Shown in pieces: positions 27,976-36,841 of a stretch of 64,000 nt of DNA. Source of the stretch: Roseiconus lacunae (lineage in GTDB: Bacteria; Planctomycetota; Planctomycetia; Pirellulales; Pirellulaceae); assembly GCF_008312935.1 (NCBI RefSeq), contig NZ_VSZO01000079.1, forward strand, positions 62,001-126,000, written 5' to 3'. Below the pieces are notes generated by a model. The model searched no databases. It had not been told where the DNA came from and saw only the letters and a program-made list of their open reading frames with translations. The position numbers were made by a program, and so were the translations under genes. Numbering within the stretch: position 1 is the first letter of the stretch; each line of letters opens with the position of its first letter.

Positions 27976-28584
27976 ATGAGTTCTGTGACTGACTACACCT
28001 CGGACGCGACGAATGTTTCTAACAATCCGTATCTGGGTGATTTGAAAGAAACGTTACTGGCTGCCGATCGCCCCATTCAGTGGCTTGTCATCGCTGATGA
28101 CGATCCGGCGATGTTGCGTGCCTTGCAAGTGGCACTCCAAGGAGAGACGGCTGCGACATTGAAAAAATCGTGGGACTTGCCAATTGAACGCGACAATCAT
28201 CTTCGGACATCCATCGAGTGGTCTCTGCGAAACAGCTCAATCAAAAATGTATTGCTAGTCGGGCATTCGGAGGCGATCGGAGCAGCGTGTCAGTCAGTGC
28301 TCGCAAAATCACCGTCCGAAGGACCGCGTCTAAATTTGCAGCAAGACGCTCACCCGAACGCGTCGCCCTTGTTGGATCGGATCAATCGTAACAATGCTCG
28401 ACAGCAGGCTGCGATGCGATCGTATGCCGAACAATTTGGGCTGTTTGCCAAGATCCCGACAGTTAAGCAGCGAGCCGCAAGTGGAGATCTGACGCTGTAC
28501 GGTTTGTACTACCGAGCCGAAAGCGGTGTTTTTCTGGCCTACGATGTGATCGAAAACCGGTATCGTCCGTTAATGGAATCCTAG
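27976..28584 (+). CDS. Beta-carbonic-anhydrase-like protein without zinc cysteines
   Basis: 202 residues with GGAG before the ATG. The fold is readable against beta-carbonic anhydrases: WLVIADDDPAM takes the place of the CSDSR segment, IEWSLRNSSIKNVLLVGHSE that of the SLEYA...VCGHSxC segment, and LTLYGLYYRAESGVFLAYD that of the C-terminal strand pair. Key residues have changed: first Cys ligand to Ala40, second Cys ligand to Ala100, dyad Arg to Pro44. His97 and Asp42 remain. It should not bind zinc in the usual way. Its position 148 bases after dabA suggests a regulatory or structural role in carbon uptake; that is inference. Confidence 0.75.
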   Translation: MSSVTDYTSDATNVSNNPYLGDLKETLLAADRPIQWLVIADDDPAMLRALQVALQGETAATLKKSWDLPIERDNHLRTSIEWSLRNSSIKNVLLVGHSEAIGAACQSVLAKSPSEGPRLNLQQDAHPNASPLLDRINRNNARQQAAMRSYAEQFGLFAKIPTVKQRAASGDLTLYGLYYRAESGVFLAYDVIENRYRPLMES

Positions 28585-28704
28585 CGGGCGTCGCCGTCGC
28601 ACATTGGCGTCAAGCGATCGGCTACGATAACACTTGTTGTTTGGTGAAAACCGGTTGTTTGAGCTTCCGAGAAGGCGTCTGATCTTGCCGCGGAGAACGT
28701 CGCG

Positions 28705-29226
28705 ATGAATGAAACAAAGTTTTGGAAAATCGTGTCTTTGTTCGATTGGAATCAAACCGGCGATGACGATGCGGTCTTGGAACCTGCCGTCGCCGCACTC
28801 GCCGAGGAAGGCGCCGATGGGATTTGTCAATTCGCGGAAATCCTTGCCCAAAAGCTTCACGCACTCGACACCCGTCGTCACTGCAAAGCTTGCTATGTCG
28901 GTGAAGCGGATCCGGACAACGGGGATGACTACATCTCCGCCGATGATTTTTTGTATCAACGCTGCGTCGTGGTCGCAAACGGAAAGGACTTTTTCGAGGA
29001 AGTGCTCCGCGACCCGAGTGAATTTCCGCAAGATCTTGAATTCGAAGCGTTATTGTCGCTCACCGACTCGGCGTATGAGCGGGCGACCGGCGAAGAGTTT
29101 GATCACTGCACCGCAGTCAGCTATGAAAGCTTTCAAAATCACGAAGGTTGGAAACCGACCGACCAAACGCAGCCAGGCTCCTTTACCGGCGATTCTGTTC
29201 CGCTGCTCAATCGACGTCCGACTTAG
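28705..29226 (+). CDS. DUF4240 family protein
   Basis: 173 residues, ATG preceded by GGAGAA. Typical DUF4240 start NETKFWKIVSLFDWNQTGDD, followed by LAQKLHALDTRRH, DDFLYQRCVVVANGKDFFEE and FPQDLEFEALLSLTDSAYER. The family is cytoplasmic and of unknown function, seen in planctomycetes and actinobacteria, sometimes near toxin-immunity loci. No partner is evident here; it is convergent with the permease gene. Confidence 0.8.
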   Translation: MNETKFWKIVSLFDWNQTGDDDAVLEPAVAALAEEGADGICQFAEILAQKLHALDTRRHCKACYVGEADPDNGDDYISADDFLYQRCVVVANGKDFFEEVLRDPSEFPQDLEFEALLSLTDSAYERATGEEFDHCTAVSYESFQNHEGWKPTDQTQPGSFTGDSVPLLNRRPT

Positions 29227-29280
29227 GGAGTGTCATCCGATCCCAGGACCAACGTTTGCCAGCGTTCAGACAACATCAGG

Positions 29281-30885
29281 TTAGCTACGAAAACTTTTGA
29301 CCCAGCGTCGATTGGTGTCCATGATCCCTTCAACAATCGTCATCACTTCCTCTCGCTCGAACGGATCATGTTCAAGTTCATGTTCGAGTAGCTCGAGCTT
29401 TTTGCGGATGAGATGACCTTGCATTCGTTGATAGGGACGCACGGTGCCTCGTCGTAGAAATGTTCCGACCTCCAAACGACGGCTCCATTCTTCGACAATC
29501 GGGAGCCAATGAAGTGCGTGTTCGGTGTCACCACTCATAGATGCGGATAAGCACTCCGCCCTGGCCAGCGAGATTTCCTTCAGGCATTCTTCTGGCGGCG
29601 GATAATAGGCGAAACAAGCGACCACACTGAGCGTGATTAAGCCCAACAGCAGTGCCGCTCCCATCACCCCGCGCGGGACCACGCGATCGAGTTGTCGCGC
29701 GACGTGTCCGCCGGCAACCGCGTTCGCAGAAACCAACGTGGCTTCATTCCATCGCAGCGCTCTGACTAGGATCCCGAGAGAGATCAGCACGCCGATCACA
29801 GCGGCAGCGACGGCTTCGGCAATTCCGATGCTTTTAAGCAGGGTATCCTTCGTCGTCGCGACCAGATTTTCCTGGTGGCTAGAGATGGGATTGGTGTAAA
29901 TGTCGAAGGCATGCGTATGGCCAGCCGGTTCGATCCCTGGAGGAATCAAGGGTTCGTTCATCGCATAGGCCAACCCGAGCACAATCGTCAGCAAAGAGGT
30001 AAACCAAATTGCCGTCGGCCGCCACCGGTAGTGTCGCCCGAACCAAACGATCGTTGCCAAGTTGACTCCTGTGCCTAGGATCAACAGCGAAAACGCGGCG
30101 CCGGGCGAGTTCCCATGTTGGAACATCATCCCCAATTGGCTCATCGCCAGCATTGGTGTCGCATAAACGGGGACGGCGACAACGGTCATCGTTAGCGGGG
30201 CCAAGAAATTATCTTGTTCGACGCTGGTTTGCATCGCGCCGAATGGCAAGGCTGCCGCGACAACCGTCAATCCCGAAAGAGCGATCAGGGTCAACAACAG
30301 TGTCGCGCCGGATGCTTCACGGCCGAGATAGACCGCCATCGCCCCGAGGCGTCGGAGGCCGATCACTTCGGATTCTTCGATCACATCGGATGACTGACCG
30401 GCGGGCGTAGGAGGGTGCGTTACGTCTTCCGATGAAGATTGCAGTTCCGCGCCAGCACGCCGGGCCTCAATCAAATCCCAAATGATTCCGAGGGTTGTGA
30501 CGATCAACAGTGACCCAAACGCAAACAGGATGATGACCAATGGGCGACTTAGTGTCAGTCCGTACAACAAAGATAGCGGGTTGAACAGCGGTGCCGAAAG
30601 TGCGAACGCTGTCATCGCGCCGGGCTTGATGCCTGCCCGACGCATCTCTCGTAAAATGGGAATGACACCGATCGAGCAGACCGGCAACAACATCCCAATC
30701 AACCACGATTGCGGAAGTCGGCGAATCGAATCACCGCCAAATAGACGCTGAGTTCCTGACTTGCCAAGGTAGTAACGCAAGATTGCGGCGATCACAAATC
30801 CGGTCAAGAGCGTCGGCGCGGCGGCAAAGCATCCTTGAAGCAGACGGGTGAATCCGCCAAGCAGCATTTGGGTTGGCGTATTCAT
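29281..30885 (-). CDS. ArsP/YraQ-type permease (PF03773-like), possible metal exporter
   Basis: 534 residues. Two blocks of membrane helices are joined by a polar loop: helices from about 10 to 145, the loop, then helices about 185-440, ending in a soluble helical tail. The family signature near residue 70 reads LLPVCSIGVIPILREMRRAG with FALSAPLFNPLS; the usual second Cys of CSCG is Ile here. Related proteins (ArsP, and SO_0444-type transporters proposed for Cu/Zn) export metals or organoarsenicals. One base separates it from the His-rich lipoprotein gene, so they are co-translated. Metal export is inference from family and partners. Confidence 0.82.
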   Translation of the reverse strand: MNTPTQMLLGGFTRLLQGCFAAAPTLLTGFVIAAILRYYLGKSGTQRLFGGDSIRRLPQSWLIGMLLPVCSIGVIPILREMRRAGIKPGAMTAFALSAPLFNPLSLLYGLTLSRPLVIILFAFGSLLIVTTLGIIWDLIEARRAGAELQSSSEDVTHPPTPAGQSSDVIEESEVIGLRRLGAMAVYLGREASGATLLLTLIALSGLTVVAAALPFGAMQTSVEQDNFLAPLTMTVVAVPVYATPMLAMSQLGMMFQHGNSPGAAFSLLILGTGVNLATIVWFGRHYRWRPTAIWFTSLLTIVLGLAYAMNEPLIPPGIEPAGHTHAFDIYTNPISSHQENLVATTKDTLLKSIGIAEAVAAAVIGVLISLGILVRALRWNEATLVSANAVAGGHVARQLDRVVPRGVMGAALLLGLITLSVVACFAYYPPPEECLKEISLARAECLSASMSGDTEHALHWLPIVEEWSRRLEVGTFLRRGTVRPYQRMQGHLIRKKLELLEHELEHDPFEREEVMTIVEGIMDTNRRWVKSFRS

Positions 30886-30886
30886 C

Positions 30887-31357
30887 TTAAATCGCGTCGG
30901 GATGAGTCGTTGGTTCAGGGATTTTGCGGACGGCTTCGTCGATCAAATCGCAAAACTGCAAGGTTTGGGCGCTGACGTCCGAAGAAATCATGCTCATTCG
31001 GTCGACGTACTTTTTTCCGAGTGACTCCGATGAAAGGAATAGCGGCAACCAGTCTTGTTCGGACAGATCCGTATCCGCCGCGATCTCTGGGGTCCAGCTG
31101 ATCACATCGCGGATCTTCTCGATCGTTTCTTGCGTTTTACCGTTGGAATCAACGGCGAGCGATAAAAACTTGCGGATCTTCACCGCAGCGTCAGGTAAGT
31201 CATCGGGACGATGTTCGGCCACAAAATGATCGTGATCAAAGTGCGAGTGTGGATCGCCGTCATCATGGTCTTCGTGTGAACCAGCGGTGCAGCCGGTCAG
31301 GGCAACGGCGGCAACTAGCACCGACAGCCCCCACGTATATTTATTTGCTGAACCCAT
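30887..31357 (-). CDS. His/Asp-rich lipoprotein
   Basis: 156 residues from ATG 31357, which shares a base with the MoxR stop (TGATG); longer frames lie inside MoxR. Signal and lipobox: LSVLVAAVALTGC, Cys23. Residues 28-49 contain seven His and eight acidic residues (starting HEDHDDGD), a likely metal-binding segment. The rest is helical (AVKIRKFLSLAVDSNGKTQE...). Placed between MoxR and the permease, it looks like a periplasmic metal-binding partner of the permease; no family name is known to me. Confidence 0.8.
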   Translation of the reverse strand: MGSANKYTWGLSVLVAAVALTGCTAGSHEDHDDGDPHSHFDHDHFVAEHRPDDLPDAAVKIRKFLSLAVDSNGKTQETIEKIRDVISWTPEIAADTDLSEQDWLPLFLSSESLGKKYVDRMSMISSDVSAQTLQFCDLIDEAVRKIPEPTTHPDAI

Positions 31358-32325
31358 CACTTGTACTCCGGCGCGACAACCGATTGAAGGATCCGCTCGA
31401 TGGCATCGTCGACGTTTTCCCCCGAGGTCAAAAGACGAACTGACAGGACCGGCCTGGCCACATGGACGACGTCGGTAGGAGTCACGAAGTCGCGTCCTTG
31501 GAGCATTGCCCAAGCCTGGGCGATAGCTTGCCAATGCAGCATCCCGCGCGGGCTGACACCTAGTTCGACCGAAGCGTCTTCACGCGTCGCTTCAACCAAG
31601 TCGATCAAATAGTCACTGACCCGCGAATGCACTTCGATGCGTTGTGCTTGTTCTTGAAGCTCGCGTAGTTCTTGTAGTGACATCGCGTCGCCCGGGGAAC
31701 TCGCGTCTTCGGTCGTCGTCTGTTCCGTTTTGACTTGACGCATCAAGATCTGTCGTTGAGCGTCACGATCGGGGTAACCTAGTTGAAGCTTGATCGAAAA
31801 ACGATCGAGCTGAGCTTCCGGCAGTGGATAGGCACCGAGTGAGTCGATGGGATTCTGAGTCGCGATGACAAAGAACGTTGACGACAGTGTGTGGGCGTGA
31901 CCGTCGATGGTGACTTGTCGTTCTGCCATCGCTTCCAACAGCGCACTCTGAGTCCGCGGCGTGGTACGGTTCAACTCGTCGGCAAGCAAAACGTCGGCAA
32001 AAACTGGCCCCGGATGAAAATCGAATTCGCGTGTTTTCTGATTAAAGATACTGAATCCAGTGATATCAGCAGGCATCAAATCCGGCGTACATTGGACTCG
32101 GGCCAATCGGCCGTGCAGGCCATCGGCGATCGCTTTGGCAAGCGTCGTTTTGCCGGTACCGGGAAGGTCGTCGAGCAACAGGTGACCACGCGCCAAAAGG
32201 CATGCGACGACCAAATCAATTTGTTCATCTTTGCCCAGAAGCACCTGCCGCAAATGTTGTTGCAATCGATGCAATCGAGGATACCGCGTTGTCGATGCGG
32301 CCGGAGAGTTAGTCGTCACGTTCAT
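31357..32325 (-). CDS. MoxR-family AAA+ ATPase (copy 2)
   Basis: 322 residues. Walker A GTGKTT at 56-61, Walker B VLLADELNR, sensor-1 region IATQNPIDSLGAYPLPEAQL, and the C-terminal SPRGMLHWQAIAQAWAMLQG lid. Shorter and without the polar N-terminus of copy 1. Start overlaps the transglutaminase-like stop by four bases and its stop overlaps the lipoprotein start by one. A chaperone role for the DUF58 and membrane partners is expected from the family. Confidence 0.92.
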   Translation of the reverse strand: MNVTTNSPAASTTRYPRLHRLQQHLRQVLLGKDEQIDLVVACLLARGHLLLDDLPGTGKTTLAKAIADGLHGRLARVQCTPDLMPADITGFSIFNQKTREFDFHPGPVFADVLLADELNRTTPRTQSALLEAMAERQVTIDGHAHTLSSTFFVIATQNPIDSLGAYPLPEAQLDRFSIKLQLGYPDRDAQRQILMRQVKTEQTTTEDASSPGDAMSLQELRELQEQAQRIEVHSRVSDYLIDLVEATREDASVELGVSPRGMLHWQAIAQAWAMLQGRDFVTPTDVVHVARPVLSVRLLTSGENVDDAIERILQSVVAPEYK

Positions 32326-34568
32326 GAAGGGTTATGGGTAAGTTTCAATAGAGTGCGCCGATCGAGTCGCCGGACGAGCCGCGTCGCGACGCCGGCACTG
32401 CCTGCCTGCCGGTGTCCGAAGTAGATCGCATCGGCCATGTCGCAAAACTCGATCGCCGTTTTGTGACAAGCCGGATCGGTTTGAGTCAGTTGCTGTATCC
32501 ACTGTCGTTGTGTATCGCCCCGGGGACGCCGAAGTCCGAGCAATCCAGCCCGCGCCTCGACGACTCGAATGGCTAATCCGCAGCGGCGTTTGGGGGACAT
32601 CCAGCCTGCGGATTTCCAAACCAATACAAACAACCAATCCAGCCACATTCGCCGGCTGAGGTAGCCGGCACCTGCGACCAGGCCGGTGATCAATGCGTAC
32701 GGCCAAGATGCGGCCACGAGTTTTTTTGTTTGAAGCCACAACGAAGGACGATAAAGTGGCTCTACAAAACCTGGCGTCGGTTCGACTTCGAACCAGCGAC
32801 CATCGTTAAGTTGCACCTCGACCCAGGCGTGGACATCCGACGGCAAGACCGAAGCGTGACCGGCGGCAAAGTCGAACGAATTTGGTCGCACGTAGAATCC
32901 CGTCACCAGTCGAGTGGGCAGTCCGAGTTCACGAATCATCATCGCTGCGGCGGTCGCAAACAAATGGTCGCCACCGCGACGGGAACGTAAAAATTGCTGG
33001 ACAGGAACTTCCGACTCGTCAGTCACTTCCTGCGGCGTCACTTGGCGGTCGAATTGGAACTTAGTACGCAGGTGATGAACGATCGAATGAATTTGGTCGA
33101 GCGGTTCTGCGGTTTCGTCTACGATGCCCCGGGTCAAGCGTCCCCACTCGCTATCATTGTCTCGCATGGCGAGCTGCGGTGAGTAAGAATCAAACAGCCG
33201 ATTCCGCAGATCATCTTCACGTAGGTTTTCACTAGCCACGTGCACCACGGTCATCGGCGGGACTTGCTCGCGCCCGGGCATGAACATGCAGCCGTCTTGA
33301 TCGATACGAAAGAAGTCGACACGATCGATGTCTTTCAAATGAATCGCTTGTGTCAGCATCGGAAGAGGCAAGCGAACCGAATCCAGACGGAGAATTTTTA
33401 GTAGCCCCACTGATATGGAATCCTCTTCGGATGCCCGGTTGAGGTTCCGTCGCGGACTTCGGAATTTTGGGTCGAAGAACCAGTGGTTGCCGCCGATCTC
33501 AACGGATTTCAGCTCGTCTTGGTGGTAATCGGCTGTCTGTGTCCAATCGATTCCGTCAAAGGTATCGTAGCGGTGCAGAGCGAGACGAATTCCAGTCGGG
33601 CCATCCCACTGCAACACGTCATCCGATTTTGCGTCATCAAACTTTTGATGCTTCTTCGGAGCGATGCGATCGGTCGAAAACGAGCCACCGCCGCGTTCCG
33701 TTTTCGCAGTCTTTTGGTGCGACGGAATTAGATTTTGATTGGCGAGTGCTTGACGTTGTTCGTACTTCGTCTTTCTTGGTTCGCCGACCATGTCATTGAA
33801 CATGTCAAACAATGATGACTGTTTCGATTCGATAAAAACGTCCGAGTCGACGGCACCAAACGATTCGGCATGGTCTTTCGCAGCGATCGCCGCGTCACCG
33901 GTCCCCACGCCGCTTCGCGCCGCAGGGTCAGACCATTTTGATCCTCCACTGACGGGCATAAATCCAGATTTCAGAGGGTGCGTCTTCCAGGCATGATCTT
34001 TCACGCCCCAGACGGTCCCAATTAACAACAGGCCGGAGAACACGATGACTGCCGGGCGATTGGTCCACGTCGAACTAACCGATTCGGGCATCGCCAAATC
34101 CAGTTTTTCCCACCGGCTGGCAACCAAGTGCCAAACGCAGCCGACCATCCAAAGGACGGGCGCGACGATCGCCAGCGAACTATCCGAGATCGCCGCCGTG
34201 AATAGGACAAGGAAACCGCTAATGACCAATGACAATGCCAACACCCGTCGATCCTTGGCAAGAATCGCCAGGGCGAGTGCGGTGACTCCGAACGACGTTA
34301 GTGTCGATAATTCGAACGCCGATGGTTGGCCGATTGCCCGCGCGATCATCGCAAACACGATGGGGCAACAGAGGACACCGGCGATCGACGCGACTCGTCG
34401 TCGGCCATGAAATCCCATCGCCAACCCACACAGGATCGCCAACGTTACAAATTCCGCGGTCAGCACCGCGGCATGTTCGGCAGGCTTGCGAAGCAGGTAA
34501 ACTGCTGACAAAGCCAACACCGACAACGCTTGCGGTTCGACCTTTCTAAGCGACGTGCTTTGCATCAC
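32322..34568 (-). CDS. Transglutaminase-like membrane protein lacking catalytic Cys
   Basis: 748 residues with about six N-terminal membrane helices, a large periplasmic part, a transglutaminase-like core and one more helix near 615-640. The core reads LRSRRGGDHLFATAAAMMIR, with Asp534 where active members have Cys (e.g. RRGFCEHYAS, or HCEYFAT in copy 1). His580 (DVHAWVEV) and an acidic residue (FEVEPTP, Glu596) are kept. The fold is therefore intact but should not catalyse the usual reaction. It could be a binding or scaffold module. Overlaps DUF58 upstream by 23 bases and MoxR downstream by four. Confidence 0.88.
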   Translation of the reverse strand: MMQSTSLRKVEPQALSVLALSAVYLLRKPAEHAAVLTAEFVTLAILCGLAMGFHGRRRVASIAGVLCCPIVFAMIARAIGQPSAFELSTLTSFGVTALALAILAKDRRVLALSLVISGFLVLFTAAISDSSLAIVAPVLWMVGCVWHLVASRWEKLDLAMPESVSSTWTNRPAVIVFSGLLLIGTVWGVKDHAWKTHPLKSGFMPVSGGSKWSDPAARSGVGTGDAAIAAKDHAESFGAVDSDVFIESKQSSLFDMFNDMVGEPRKTKYEQRQALANQNLIPSHQKTAKTERGGGSFSTDRIAPKKHQKFDDAKSDDVLQWDGPTGIRLALHRYDTFDGIDWTQTADYHQDELKSVEIGGNHWFFDPKFRSPRRNLNRASEEDSISVGLLKILRLDSVRLPLPMLTQAIHLKDIDRVDFFRIDQDGCMFMPGREQVPPMTVVHVASENLREDDLRNRLFDSYSPQLAMRDNDSEWGRLTRGIVDETAEPLDQIHSIVHHLRTKFQFDRQVTPQEVTDESEVPVQQFLRSRRGGDHLFATAAAMMIRELGLPTRLVTGFYVRPNSFDFAAGHASVLPSDVHAWVEVQLNDGRWFEVEPTPGFVEPLYRPSLWLQTKKLVAASWPYALITGLVAGAGYLSRRMWLDWLFVLVWKSAGWMSPKRRCGLAIRVVEARAGLLGLRRPRGDTQRQWIQQLTQTDPACHKTAIEFCDMADAIYFGHRQAGSAGVATRLVRRLDRRTLLKLTHNPS

Positions 34569-35781
34569 GTCCTCCGGTCCAGAACGACGCCAGTTGGCAA
34601 CCTAAATCGATACTGCGATCCAGCCGGCGGTGCCGGTGCGATGATGACTGGCGAAGCTGAGTTGACGGATCAACGGAGCAAACGATCGGATCACCGTCTT
34701 TGTCCGAAGAAACGGTCAAACAAGCCGCTTCACTGCGTGCCGCTCCGCGAAGCGGCTGTTCGCTACCTTCAAGGGGAACGTCGGCCAATGCATCGAGGAG
34801 TTGTCGAAGACCTTCGGGACCGCGACGGGGGATGATCGAACGAGTCCCAATTTGAACGCGAGTCGGGATGGCGGATTGATGTAAGTTCACGAGCAAACTT
34901 GCCGCGACGCGAATGCGATCGCTGATCAGTTGCTGATTGACTTTTGTCGGGAGATCTGATCGTCCTCCTGTGTCGATCCAAACATCGATCGTGGGGCATT
35001 GCGGCGCGTTGCGTTCGGTAACGATCAAGCGATCGGCGCGAGCGGTGGCGACCCAGTTGACGTGCTTGATCGCGTCTCCGCTACGATAGTCCCGGACACC
35101 GATAAAGTCTCCGTTAGGCCCACTACGGTTGCCTTCACCGAGGTCCGCCCAGACGCGCCCGGACATCGGGCATCGTCCGGCAACAGGGTAAACTTTGGGC
35201 CAGACAGTCATTCCCGAAACTTCTCGCATTTGCTTTTTCGCCGTCCAGATTCCAAATGGGAATGAGCACGTGATCAGCGGCAGCGTTTGCGGGTAGTGAC
35301 CGCGAAGACGAGGGCGAACGGCAAACCGGTAGGTGCTTTTCGAAAGCCCTTTCACAAATGCGAGTGCAACCGTCGGCGGTGTCTCTTCATTGCCCGTCTG
35401 CGTCTGGCGGTCCAAGTAACCTTCGATCGCTAGCCCCCAGACCGGCAACGGAAGTCGATTGAGCACGGACAACTTGAAATGGCAGGCGTCATCTTCGTGG
35501 ACCCGGTCTTCCTCCGGCGTCAGGGAACACGCCACGGCGCGAACCGCAATCCAAGGCCATGCCATCCCAATGACGATCATCACCGACAAACTAGCCGCCA
35601 TCGTCCAGCCGATCGGTGAAACGGAATACCCGATGATCGCACTGGCAACCGCGGCTGAGATGAACCAACCCACGGGTTCTTTGAGCCAATAAACAAAACG
35701 ATTTGCCCAAGGACAAAAGTCGGAGGTAAGCAATCGCGCCCACCAACTTTTTTCTTGGGACGCATCATGGACCATGGCCAT
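34546..35781 (-). CDS. DUF58 domain protein (copy 2)
   Basis: 411 residues. Two membrane helices near 35-80, then a beta-rich part, then the DUF58 signature IGVRDYRSGDAIKHVNWVAT followed by ADRLIVTERNAPQ and a VWA-like strand (TIDVWIDTGG). The last 60 residues are polar and may be disordered. In this operon DUF58 comes first and MoxR third, unlike copy 1. The Cys-rich exported protein gene lies 52 bases upstream on the same strand. Confidence 0.88.
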   Translation of the reverse strand: MAMVHDASQEKSWWARLLTSDFCPWANRFVYWLKEPVGWFISAAVASAIIGYSVSPIGWTMAASLSVMIVIGMAWPWIAVRAVACSLTPEEDRVHEDDACHFKLSVLNRLPLPVWGLAIEGYLDRQTQTGNEETPPTVALAFVKGLSKSTYRFAVRPRLRGHYPQTLPLITCSFPFGIWTAKKQMREVSGMTVWPKVYPVAGRCPMSGRVWADLGEGNRSGPNGDFIGVRDYRSGDAIKHVNWVATARADRLIVTERNAPQCPTIDVWIDTGGRSDLPTKVNQQLISDRIRVAASLLVNLHQSAIPTRVQIGTRSIIPRRGPEGLRQLLDALADVPLEGSEQPLRGAARSEAACLTVSSDKDGDPIVCSVDPSTQLRQSSSHRHRRLDRSIDLGCQLASFWTGGRDAKHVA

Positions 35782-35833
35782 GACAGCGCACCTCGAAACA
35801 GGAGACGAAAACGGAGATCAACAACGCGGGTCG

Positions 35834-36385
35834 TTAAACCTGCGGTGGGCCCCGTGCCGAGATATCGTCAGAAGTCGAGAGGGTTCCATGCAGCGACGGT
35901 AATGCGGTTACACGGCCGGTGACTTCCGGTGTCGGCGCTACCGGAAGCGTCGCCGGGGCGATCGTCGCCAATCGCGCGGTATAGAAGTGTTGGCAGAGAC
36001 TGCAGTGATTCGAATCGTGCTCTTTGGCGGGCGTGCCACTGCACGGTTGGTCGCCGCACCGTTGATCGTCACAACAGCTTCGATCGCAGTCTTCGGCAAC
36101 GGAAGACGCCAATCGGGAACGTTGCGTCGACGCAGAATTGATCGACGCTGACTGAGAAGCCAACGATGCTCGCCGACGATGCAATGCACACTCGCAAGAC
36201 TCGCCAGCAACTTGAACATCTTCCTCATCGATCTGCGTCGGCGCACTGGCGTCTTGCTCATGAACCGAGACGGTGCAACATGCGGACGAATCGACGCACC
36301 CCACATGAGCGACACTGGCAAGGTTGCTCAATAGCAACGCAATCGCCGTCAGGTAAGTCGCAAATTGGTGACGTGAAGCGTACAA
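35834..36385 (-). CDS. Cys-rich exported protein, possible metal-linked
   Basis: 183 residues with a signal peptide (YLTAIALLLSNLASVAHVGC). Twelve Cys, mostly in close pairs: SACC, SCEC, DRSCCDDQRCGDQPC, and HCSLCQ preceded by HDSN. The C-terminus ends ARGPPQV. The HxxxHCxxCQ block and terminal ARGPP recall small exported proteins found next to heavy-metal efflux genes; this is from memory and not verified. First gene of the six-gene operon that ends with the permease. Metal sensing or buffering is inference. Confidence 0.65.
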   Translation of the reverse strand: MYASRHQFATYLTAIALLLSNLASVAHVGCVDSSACCTVSVHEQDASAPTQIDEEDVQVAGESCECALHRRRASLASQSASINSASTQRSRLASSVAEDCDRSCCDDQRCGDQPCSGTPAKEHDSNHCSLCQHFYTARLATIAPATLPVAPTPEVTGRVTALPSLHGTLSTSDDISARGPPQV

Positions 36386-36841
36386 AAAGTCGATCCCGCG
36401 GCCCGGTATCGGGCGGCTCGTGCGCAGCGTGAAACGATAGATGGTCCAAATAATAAAGGAACCACCGTATTTTCATGAAAGACTACGCCGAGTCAATGTC
36501 GAAGGTTCGTTCGCACACCGTGATCATGCAATTTTCACGTTTCTGGACGAGGTTTGGTCAAGTCTAGAAGGGCGGAAAATACTTTTGACGCGGCGAAATT
36601 CGATCCACAGTCCGCGCGATATTCGCGAATTCTCTATGACTGAAGTGTCGTTTGTGAAGCGGTCCTGCTTCGGACAATCAACCGCGAACACGTCCGTTGT
36701 GGCATTGGTTTGATTGACGTTGGCTTCCCGATGTTGAGAACTGGCGAAGCCGCCCGCCGTTTGGCTGGCCGCCTTCGCGAGAGTCCGCTTCTGCTAGAAT
36801 CTGCCCAGATTAGGCTCCCCTTACTGGGCTACTTAGGATTT
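36386..36841. other. Divergent intergenic region
   Basis: About 455 bases between the Cys-rich protein operon (minus) and dgcN (plus); it must contain both promoters. A short perfect palindrome, CGCGATATTCGCG, is at 36615-36627 and could be an operator. Open frames on both strands show no protein character. Confidence 0.4.

Noticed and set aside
28705-29226. DUF4240 gene as an immunity gene of a toxin pair
   Set aside because: No toxin-like gene lies next to it; its neighbours are the carbon-uptake locus and the convergent permease operon.
36441-36713. Plus-strand frame of 90 codons before dgcN
   Set aside because: No domain or helix pattern, and it lies in the divergent promoter region; more likely non-coding.
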